Assembly (NCBI GenBank): GCA_944470555.2
Contig: OX104132.1
Span: 14,331,755 to 14,395,754, forward strand
From: Heterobilharzia americana
Taxonomy: Eukaryota; Platyhelminthes; Trematoda; Strigeidida; Schistosomatidae
Length of the DNA: 64,000 nucleotides
Direction of reading: 5' to 3'
In this document: piece by piece, positions 55,171 through 64,000 of the stretch
How positions within the stretch are numbered: position 1 is the stretch's first letter
How the letters are laid out: every line of letters begins with the position of its first letter
Made by a program: the position numbers and the translations under genes
Notes under the pieces: model-generated
Seen by the model: the letters and a program-made list of their open reading frames with translations, nothing else
Database searches by the model: none
Told to the model about the DNA's origin: nothing

Positions 55171-56523
55171 TGGTGATTATTATTATTATTATTTGTCGCT
55201 CTGTTTTCTAGTGGAACACAGGGCTTCAGTAGCACGTCTCCATTCCACTCTGTTCTCTGCAATCTTTTCACCCTGGCTCCATGACTGCCCTTAACCTCTC
55301 ATTTCCTCTTCCCACGATCTCCATGTCATCTTTGGGAGCCCAACTAGTTGCTTCCCATGCGGGTTCCACTCAACGGCCTGACCTGGTGCGTGATGTCCCC
55401 AGTCGGCTTTCTCAGTGTATGCCCAATCTATCTCCACTTCCTTCCAGTGCATATTTGTTCAGCGATAGGTTATTGGTTGGTTTGTGGCCAGCCAGCGAGA
55501 GTTCCTTGTTGCTTATTCTTGTTATTCTGGCCATCTGAGCTTCTGTAATGAGCCAGCGTAGGCAGTTGTTGATGAATGTCTGTAGTTTGTTGCAAGTGCT
55601 TTTCTTGACGCGTCAACTTTCTCAACCATATAGAAGCAGTGACTTGACGTTGGTGTTGAAAATCCGGATCTTGTTCTTTATGATGAGTGCAGAAGATCTC
55701 CCTCCACACTGGTTTCAGGTTAATGAACGCGTGTCTTACTGTCTTTCTGATTCTCGCTGGCTTTGCCGTCCTCGTCTGTGTCGCCACCTGTAGTTGAAAC
55801 AGTGCTGCCTAGTTGGTAGGTGGAAGAGGCTACTTCGTTTGAGTTTCTCCCGCTGATGGTGATTGGAGCTTGTTGTTGCTGTTGTTGTTGTTGTTGGTTG
55901 GGTATCTTCATCAACTCTGTCTTCTCTACGTTCACTTGCAGTCCCGTCTTCGATGCACTGCACTGCCCTGCCCTGCCCTACCCTACCCTGTCCTGCCTCT
56001 TCTGTCGACTTGTTAGTTTTCGCCTGTAGATCTTCAAGTTTGTGTGACATTAGACACAAGTCATCGTTGGCGAAATCCAAATCTCCTAGGATCTTTTCCC
56101 CGAGCCAGCGTATCGCCCTCTTCTCGCTCCTCACAGTTTGTTGCATGATCCAGTCAAGTCGACCACAATCAGAATGATCATGGGTGATAGTAGACGGCAG
56201 CCTTGTTTCACTCCTGTCTTCACTTCAAAGGCATCACTGAGCTTTCCATTGTGAATTACTTGGCTGGCATGTGGCGTCTTCTCATAGCTAAGCTGTTGAA
56301 TGAGGTTGATAAATGTTTGTGAGTGGTACTCAGTAGTGTTGAAGCAGTTGCCTGCCAAATTACTTCTCGGTGTTATTGACGCAATCGAAGGAGGGCTTTT
56401 TCAAAGTCGATGAAGTTGATGTACAGGTGCAGATAGAGTTGACTGCCATTCTATACTCTATTCTATGATGATGTGCAATGGAGCGTTGCAGTTTGATCCG
56501 CACATGACTTGTACTTCCTGAAT

Positions 56524-56608
<85 letters not shown>
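56524..56608. repeat. (CCAG)n expansion inside RTE reverse transcriptase
   Basis: About 21 perfect tetranucleotide units. On the minus strand they read WLAG repeats inserted in EQAG|FRK of the RT. The unit number shifts the frame, so downstream RT lies in another frame. Confidence 0.95.
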
Positions 56609-56609
<1 letters not shown>

Positions 56610-57365
56610 TGTTCCGGTCGTAGTTTTGAATCCAGTGCATCCTTCAGTCTCTCCTTTATGATGCAGTTCAATATTTTGCTTGGGGTGGACAGGAACGTGA
56701 TTCCACGCCAGTTCTTGCACAGATTCAGGTCTCCCTCCTTCGGGAGCTTGACAAGGTAGCCCTCCCTCCAATCAATCGCCAGGTACCTTCCCTTCCTTCC
56801 AGACCTTCTGCAATAGTGGCGTGATGTGAACATGTCCGCTTCCGATGTCTCTGCGTCTCTTCTCAGTGCTTCTGGTGGGATTCCATCTGGTCCTGCTGCT
56901 TTCCCGCATTTCAGTAGTTTTATGGCGTTCAGGGTGTCGACTTTCGTCGGAGAGCCTGTGTCCACTGGTAGTTTTGCCTTTGCTGGTGGTATTTCTGGAC
57001 GAGTTGCAGGTGGTGGTCGATTCAAGAGCTTTTCGAAGTGGTCAACCCATCGTTTCCTTTGTTTCTCTTCTTTGCTAATTAGATTTCCTTCATCATCTTT
57101 TATTGGTTTCATCTGTGTTGATCTCTTTCCTACCAGATAGTAATCTGGTTATTTGATACAATGTTTTCAGGTCTCTCTTACCAGTCGGCAGTCTGTTCTA
57201 CTTCACTTGCCAGTGTTTCGTGGAAGTGTCTTTTGTCTTTCCGCTCACTCTTCTTCACTTCTTTGCCCAGTGTTTTATACATCGTACTCAGTCCCTCTTT
57301 TCGTTGTTCATCCCTGCACTGCACTGGTTCATCTTCTGATTCACCATCACAATCTTCCTCTCCAT

Positions 57366-57473
57366 CCTCCTCCTCCTCCTCCTCCTCCTCCTCCTCCTCC
57401 TCCTCCTCCTCCTCCTCCTCCTCCTCCTCCTCCTCCTCCTCCTCCTCCTCCTCCTCCTCCTCCTCCTCCTCCT
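57366..57473. repeat. (CTC)n expansion, about 36 units
   Basis: An uninterrupted trinucleotide run. On the minus strand it encodes poly-Glu after WKLIEE in the endonuclease-RT linker frame (57178-57681), which stays open through the run. Confidence 0.95.
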
Positions 57474-59739
57474 CTATCAGCTTCCATGTGTCTGTCGAGA
57501 TCCATTCCATTCCATTCCTCATCTTCTTCCTTCCTAGTATGGTCATGCAGGTTTCCTTCCACATAGCTTTCAAAGAGTTCCAGTGTTCTCCCACACAGGT
57601 TTCTTCGGCGATGTTCTTTAGTGTCTCCCATTTTGTCCTGATGGCTGACTTATGTGAAGATTTCCTTTGTAGTTTCGTCATTCAGTTCAATTTCTGTTCT
57701 GGGTATTGAATTTGAACTGTGGTCTATCACCAACTTCCTTGAAGGCTTTCAACTTGATTTTGAGAGTAGGTTCCTTGCACTAGATAGTGAGTGGTGTGAA
57801 CCTACATTTGCTCGCCTTCTTGACCTAGTGTCAAGTAGGCTGCGTCTCCACTTTCTTCACATTGAGATGAAGTCGATCTGATTTTTAGTGTGTCCTGGTG
57901 TCTGTTGAAACCCATGTCGCTTTGTATATGTCCTCGTGCTTGAACACACTGTCTCCAATCACCAAATCGTTGAATGCACAGAATTCTGCAAACAATTCTC
58001 CATTCTCGTTCATCATTTCACCTAGCGCTTCTCAACCCATGGTTAGTTCTCTTCCTGTATTGTCTGCTCCCAGTTTGTCATTCATGTCGCCAACTGGAGT
58101 CTTGTCCATTACTGATTGCAGTTGTCTGTAGAATTCCTCCTTCTCCTCTTCATCTGCAATATTTGTAGGTGTGTAGCATTGTATGATTGTGACTTACCTT
58201 CCTTGCTTCCTTCTGAGTTGAACCTTGCTGTCATAATCCTGATCGTTGAGGAGATCGGTTCCCAGTTCATGGGGGAGAGTCTTCGATGGTGTTGGGGACA
58301 TCATGATAGCCACAGCAAAACTCAGTGTGTTGTGCTCGTGGTTGTTGTCTGTGTGACAATATCGGAGTAGATTATTGACTCCTCTCCAGTTGACAGTTTG
58401 GACAGTCCACTTCCATTACATCTGCTTTCGCAAAATCCTAGAACTTCAATGCCATATCTTCTCATCTCCTTTGAAATCTGGGCAGCCTTGCTAGGTTCAA
58501 ACGTTTTGCGGATATTCCATTACCCACGCTTATTTTCACTTTCATCGAGAGAAGACACATCGGTCGATTGGCTTCCCAGAGGCTTTCAACAACCAGGGTC
58601 ACTTCGTCTCCCAGATACAAATGGGGAATAAGTTTGTTTTCATGTTTTAAATTTTGTATGTGCTTTGAAGTTTCCGTAGCAGTTGGATTAGTTTGAAGGG
58701 TAGGGTTCCTAGAACAACGAACAAACTTCCATCTTCACCCTGGCTTACGACATCCTAGTAAGTAGTAAATTAGTAAACCACACGAGATTGTCATAAACTA
58801 GGTGATGCACCAGGACTTTGGGTGATCTTTGCCCGTCAAAATGTCAGGCTGGTTATCGTTTACGTTTTACATCTCGACTAGATTCGAGTAATGCAAAACT
58901 TTCCTGAATATTTTAGAGAGGAAACAGAAATATGCTTCCGAACGAATGGACCAGCATCGCACGATAAAAAGTCCTGAGATTTGTTACAACTTTTTAAGCT
59001 TCATCGGGCACTTAACTGGAAACTAGAGCATCAAACCGGTCACTGATGAAGTCCAAGCTAGAACACTATCCATTGCCAAATTCATTCGAGAAGCTACTTT
59101 GATTTCTAGGACTGTCAATGTTTACTGCTGATTTATCCAAATCTATACTGTTGGCTTGAAACTATTAACTGATTACTTATATGAACGTTCCTGTCCTCTT
59201 CATCTATCTACCAAGGCCACACAAGAATTTGGACAAGCTAAACTCCTCTTGTATGAAAACACATTACTGTTCAAGAAAGATGTTGGCCCCCCACCCCCCT
59301 TCCCTTATAACTAATGAGAGGTGTGCACGGTGTCATTCCATTGATACAGTATTATTTTCTGGATGATGTTTCGAGCAAAACTGATTGTCCATAGTCATAT
59401 CAAAGTAATCACACGACTTTCAGACTTCACTTGTATAGTCTAACAGTTCCCCATTCTTTTATTTTAATGGTTATAAAATTTCCAAAAATAAGTGAAATAT
59501 CATTCGTGTTATATGTGTCACATGACGACACATGTTTGCACGTTTAGTGTTTGATTGCTTGAGTTCAGTATTTTGCATCAGTTGGAAGGGTTGTTGATTT
59601 AAGCAACTTGACAGAGAGGTGAATGGATTATGGTGTGTGTGTGTGTGTGTGTGATGCGTACTGTTGAATGATAATGTGGTTGTTATGAATTAGATTAGTT
59701 GTGAAATTCGAAGACCCTATCCAGACTCTATCTAGACTC

Positions 59740-59821
59740 GACGGGGTGGCCGAGTGGTTAAGGCGATGGACTGCTAATCCATTGGGGTTTCCCCGCGTGG
59801 GTTCGAATCCCATCCCCGTCG
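59740..59821 (+). tRNA. tRNA-Ser (anticodon GCT), copy 3
   Basis: Same 82-nt sequence and flanks as copy 1, in the left arm of the large palindrome. Confidence 0.9.
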
Positions 59822-60284
59822 GAAGGCTTTTCCGCACAGGTAAAACCACCACATACACAGTGTTGCATGTCGGTATCCAGTGCGGTTCGCAGCATCCACT
59901 TGATTCACTTTCATATGTGAAAAGCATCGGAGTTAGGATTGCTTACGTGGTCGCCTCGTCAGAGCATACCATGTCATACCATGTACACTGTAATCACTAT
60001 AATACTTCTACACGGCCTGACGCCACTATTAGTTCAAAGCAACTGGTTCTATTGATAAATCTAAACAGCGTAATGAGAAGACGAAGATTATCTGAAAAAT
60101 ATGATGCATTAACCCTACATATTTCGAACAATTTCATCACACATGGACTTGTAGAACTATTTATGTGAAAATTTACAAAATGATTCAATGAAGTTGATAG
60201 GAAACATAGGAATAGGAAGGGAGAGGAAACGGAAAAAACGTTACTCTCAGTATGAAAATCAAAATCAATACTACCAAGGTAGGT

Positions 60285-60520
60285 TCAACGTGAGTACAAA
60301 TTGTTTTTGTATACATAAAGGAGGTTTGAATTCACGGTGGCAAGAGCTTCAATAAATTTAAGCACTCGGCTATGACCACTTTTATGTAGTACTTTAAAGG
60401 CTGTTTTCATGTCTATCCTATGGTTAGTTTCTAATATATGTTTAGCGATAGACGAGGATGGATGTTTGTCACCTGCACTTATCAGATCTTCTGAGGTCAT
60501 TTGTTTTTGTTTCCTATTAA
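60285..60520 (-). mobile_element. Penelope-like GIY-YIG piece (mirror copy)
   Basis: Reverse-complement twin of 53798-54030 with an identical translated stretch; part of the inverted unit S. Confidence 0.65.
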
Positions 60521-60780
60521 CTTCATTGAATCTTTTCGTAAATTTTCACATAAATAGTTCGACAAGTTCATGTATGATCGAACTGTCCGAAATGTATAGC
60601 GCTAATACCTCACATGTTTCAGATAATCTTCGTCTTCTCATAACGCTGTTTTAACCAGTATAGTCGTCAAAATTGTTGCCTTCAAAATTTGGTTTCGAGA
60701 ATCCAGTTGCTATCTAGCGTCTGACTTCTCAGGAAACCTGAAAGCTGCTCGTTGTTCATGGCAGTTATTTTTTTCTTGGG

Positions 60781-61355
60781 TTGCTGAAAAAGGACTATGC
60801 TATATTGCGTAGAACTTTGAAGACTGTCAGCAGAACTAGTGGTGTACCCCTCAACCTTCTAGTTAAAACGCTTGTGGATCAACATATTAACTCATATAAA
60901 CATCTGGCAGGAGTTATTTTATCAGATGACCAACATCCTCTTCACTCAAAGCTCTCTGCGTGTGGGTCATCTGGAAAGACGATGAGCAAGTACATAAGAC
61001 TCCATGCACGTACTACAAAATATAAAAACTCTACGACACCGTATTTAGCTCGTCTGGTGTGTGATGAAGAGAGTATTAGAAATGAAATTACTTCTGCTTT
61101 TGAAAGCGAACTGACTGAAGATGAGCGTGTCACTTTTTACGTATTAAAAATCGAATTGCCGGTGTGATTGTCCACCTAAATTGACTGTGGATTTTGGAGA
61201 AAGTTGTAGATAGAGAGAATATTTTTATCCTTTCTTCATGTAATTTCTACTTATTCCACTTTGCTATGTATACATATACACTGTCTTTATCCAATTGATG
61301 CTATGACGTGATGAAAATTCTGCAGAGTAATCCCGACTTAGCTTTCAGAATAAAG
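60781..61355 (+). mobile_element. Probable CR1-like RT C-terminal fragment (mirror copy)
   Basis: Twin of 52946-53517. The 128-aa frame at 60781-61167 is identical and is followed by a 3' UTR with AATAAAGCTG and an ATT-rich tail (61360-61515). Confidence 0.55.
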
Positions 61356-62373
61356 CTGTAATTATTATTACTAGTATTATTGTTATTATTATTATTATCG
61401 TTATTATTATTATTATCGTTATTATTATTATTATTGTCATCATCATCATCATTATTACTATTATAATTGGTAGTAGTGTGAGTAGTAGTAGTATTATCAT
61501 CACCATTGCTGTAATTATTATTGTTTATTTTATTATTTCTATTCTTATCGTTGTTAAAAATATGAAATCAGCTTCGAGAATCCAACCAACTTTGATTCAT
61601 TCTCTGTCTTTTCCTGTTGGTTAAGCTTAATCAACAGCTACCGAACAACGAAAGACGAACGTATATGGTGCTGCTAACTGATCGAAAACGATGACAGGAA
61701 ACTTGATTTCACATATAGCAGCCAACAGAATCTCTAGGTAGCAATAATGAGCAGATAGCCTATAAATTGATATACAGATAGCTCATTTTCCCCGCAACCA
61801 CATTCAACAATAGCAGTCCATCTACAGGCAATAGGGATACTATGGTAAATAGTTCTGCCGTACATAGACTCTTATTGCAACAGCTTTTGTTAACCTCTTC
61901 AAAAATATTTGTGTACAACCTCCTGGGACTGTGGAATATTTGTATCACATCAGAGTTTTCTAATGCCACTCATTCTGAAAAGCATTTTGAGTAGTATGGT
62001 TCTGTTCTGTCTGACAATATAGTGACAGGGTGTTATAGTTAACACCATGTTTTGCATTTGAACTGCCATGAACAACGAGCAGCTTTCAGGTTTCCTTAGA
62101 AGTCGGACGCTAGAAAGCAACTGGATTCTCGAAACCAAGTTTTGAAGGCAACAATTTTGACGACTATAGTGATGTCAAGCCGTGTAGAAGTATTATAGTG
62201 ATTACAGTGTACATGGTATGACATGGTATGCTCTGACGAGGCGACCACGTAAGCAATCCTAACTCCGATGCTTTTCACATATGAAAGTGAATCAAGTGGA
62301 TGCTGCGAACCGCACTGGATACCGACATGCAACACTGTGTATGTGGTGGTTTTACCTGTGCGGAAAAGCCTTC

Positions 62374-62455
62374 CGACGGGGATGGGATTCGAACCCACGC
62401 GGGGAAACCCCAATGGATTAGCAGTCCATCGCCTTAACCACTCGGCCACCCCGTC
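62374..62455 (-). tRNA. tRNA-Ser (anticodon GCT), copy 4
   Basis: The fourth identical 82-nt copy, in the right arm of the large palindrome, inverted relative to copy 3. Confidence 0.9.
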
Positions 62456-63639
62456 GAGTCTAGATAGAGTCTGGATAGGGTCTTCGAATTTCACAACTAA
62501 TCTAATTCATAACAACCACATTATCATTCAACAGTACGCATCACACACACACACACACACACACACACCATAATCCATTCACCTCTCTGTCAAGTTGCTT
62601 AAATCAACAACCCTTCCAACTGATGCAAAATACTGAACTCAAGCAATCAAACACTAAACGTGCAAACATGTGTCGTCATGTGACACATATAACACGAATG
62701 ATATTTCACTTATTTTTGGAAATTTTATAACCATTAAAATAAAAGAATGGGGAACTGTTAGACTATACAAGTGAAGTCTGAAAGTCGTGTGATTACTTTG
62801 ATATGACTATGGACAATCAGTTTTGCTCAAAACATCATCCAGAAAATAATACTGTATCAATGGAATGACACCGTGCACACCTCTCATTAGTTATAAGGGA
62901 AGGGGGGTGGGGGGCCAACATCTTTCTTGAACAGTAATGTGTTTTCATACAAGAGGAGTTTAGCTTGTCCAAATTCTTGTGTGGCCTTGGTAGATAGATG
63001 AAGAGGACAGGAACGTTCATATAAGTAATCAGTTAATAGTTTCAAGCCAACAGTATAGATTTGGATAAATCAGCAGTAAACATTGACAGTCCTAGAAATC
63101 AAAGTAGCTTCTCGAATGAATTTGGCAATGGATAGTGTTCTAGCTTGGACTTCATCAGTGACCGGTTTGATGCTCTAGTTTCCAGTTAAGTGCCCGATGA
63201 AGCTTAAAAAGTTGTAACAAATCTCAGGACTTTTTATCGTGCGATGCTGGTCCATTCGTTCGGAAGCATATTTCTGTTTCCTCTCTAAAATATTCAGGAA
63301 AGTTTTGCATTACTCGAATCTAGTCGAGATGTAAAACGTAAACGATAACCAGCCTGACATTTTGACGGGCAAAGATCACCCAAAGTCCTGGTGCATCACC
63401 TAGTTTATGACAATCTCGTGTGGTTTACTAATTTACTACTTACTAGGATGTCGTAAGCCAGGGTGAAGATGGAAGTTTGTTCGTTGTTCTAGGAACCCTA
63501 CCCTTCAAACTAATCCAACTGCTACGGAAACTTCAAAGCACATACAAAATTTAAAACATGAAAACAAACTTATTCCCCATTTGTATCTGGGAGACGAAGT
63601 GACCCTGGTTGTTGAAAGCCTCTGGGAAGCCAATCGACC

Positions 63640-64000
63640 GATGTGTCTTCTCTCGATGAAAGTGAAAATAAGCGTGGGTAATGGAATATCCGCAAAACGT
63701 TTGAACCTAGCAAGGCTGCCCAGATTTCAAAGGAGATGAGAAGATATGGCATTGAAGTTCTAGGATTTTGCGAAAGCAGATGTAATGGAAGTGGACTGTC
63801 CAAACTGTCAACTGGAGAGGAGTCAATAATCTACTCCGATATTGTCACACAGACAACAACCACGAGCACAACACACTGAGTTTTGCTGTGGCTATCATGA
63901 TGTCCCCAACACCATCGAAGACTCTCCCCCATGAACTGGGAACCGATCTCCTCAACGATCAGGATTATGACAGCAAGGTTCAACTCAGAAGGAAGCAAGG
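63640..64000 (+). mobile_element. RTE family A endonuclease, right palindrome arm
   Basis: Reverse complement of 58201-58545. Plus-strand frames contain KEMRRYGIEVLGFCESRC. The element probably continues beyond the window. Confidence 0.8.

Larger units (their letters stand above)
55175..58545 (-). mobile_element. RTE family A retrotransposon, nearly full length, inactive
   Basis: On the minus strand: APE-like endonuclease pieces (58.54-57.7 kb; KEMRRYGIEVLGFCESRCNGSGL, then decayed), a linker with a poly-Glu run, RT with GKAAGPDGIPPEAL and LVKLPKEGDLNLCKNWRGITFLS (57.1-56.6 kb), and VKTGVKQGC (56.24 kb). The catalytic region is DLDFANDDLCLMS in place of FADD (56.06 kb). A C-terminal part (55.8-55.5 kb) is followed by an AATAAT-type tail at 55175-55195. 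Frameshifts, a CCAG expansion in RT and stops make it non-functional. Confidence 0.85.
58201..64000. repeat. Large palindrome, arms at least 1.8 kb, continuing past the window
   Basis: 58201-60010 is reverse-complemented in 62185-64000 with no mismatches noticed apart from the TG/CA tract length. Centre is near 61100. The outer 340 bases of each arm are RTE family A endonuclease sequence; inner parts are arm a of unit S. The right end is cut by the window edge. Confidence 0.92.

Noticed and set aside
57153..57709. Plus-strand ORFs of 137 and 182 codons over the CTC run
   Set aside because: Poly-Pro and poly-Ser readings of the microsatellite; the meaningful frame is the minus-strand RTE linker.
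1..64000. CRISPR arrays, operons, bacterial promoters and terminators
   Set aside because: The repeats are microsatellites, transposons or palindromes; the gene is spliced and eukaryotic.

Overview
The window looks like nuclear DNA of a parasitic flatworm, most likely the genus Schistosoma. The evidence is a GT-AG-spliced conserved eukaryotic gene with very long introns, embedded in a repeat set typical of schistosomes: RTE-type and probable CR1-type non-LTR elements, Penelope-like elements with GIY-YIG endonuclease remains, a CsRn1/Boudicca-like Ty3/gypsy element (CHCC gag finger, tRNA-Trp-type primer site), and tRNA-derived Sm-alpha-like SINEs with hammerhead ribozyme cores. Species cannot be fixed from the sequence alone. 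No bacterial-style genes, operons or CRISPR arrays are present.

The only well supported protein-coding host gene is on the minus strand and spans 38623 down to 1413. Six exons (73, 75, 199, 720, 119 and 113 nt) join in phase with consensus splice sites into a 1299-nt frame, giving a 432-residue PROPPIN (WIPI) protein closest to WDR45/WIPI4, an autophagy factor that binds phosphoinositides. Four of the six exons are too short to stand out as ORFs and were found by protein similarity and phase matching. The five introns (about 2.7 to 10.9 kb) hold most of the repeats in the left 38 kb.

Layout. 1-0.65 kb: RTE family A fragment. 1.4-1.5 kb: last WDR45 exon. 1.6-1.95 kb: hairpin plus Sm-alpha-like SINE. 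2.2-3.7 kb: Penelope-like remnant. 6.7-8.5 kb: RTE family B pieces. 9.4-10.8 kb: SINEs and exon 5. 11.7-14.1 kb: two inverted copies of a tRNA-like terminal-inverted-repeat element flanking exon 4. 14.2-17.5 kb: RTE B. 18.8-19.9 kb: decayed Ty3/gypsy integrase. 21.9-24.3 kb: RTE B 3' ends. 24.6 kb: exon 3. 25.2-27 kb: RTE A and Penelope fragments. 28.5 kb: exon 2. 29.6-31 kb: a duplicated RTE/CA segment. 32.5-33.2 kb: palindromic Sm-alpha pair with hammerhead cores. 34-38.4 kb: long RTE B copy. 38.6 kb: exon 1. 39.9-41.1 kb: RTE B 5' part.

Right of the gene, 43.1-50.6 kb holds two tail-to-tail copies of one Ty3/gypsy element, both broken. From 50.6 kb to the window end is a nested palindrome: a composite unit (tRNA-Ser, Penelope and non-LTR pieces) at 50.64-54.76 kb recurs inverted at 59.54-63.65 kb, apparently identical where I compared it. 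The second copy belongs to a palindrome of at least 5.8 kb that runs off the window. An RTE A element with expanded CCAG and CTC microsatellites lies between the copies. The palindrome carries four identical tRNA-Ser(GCT) genes.
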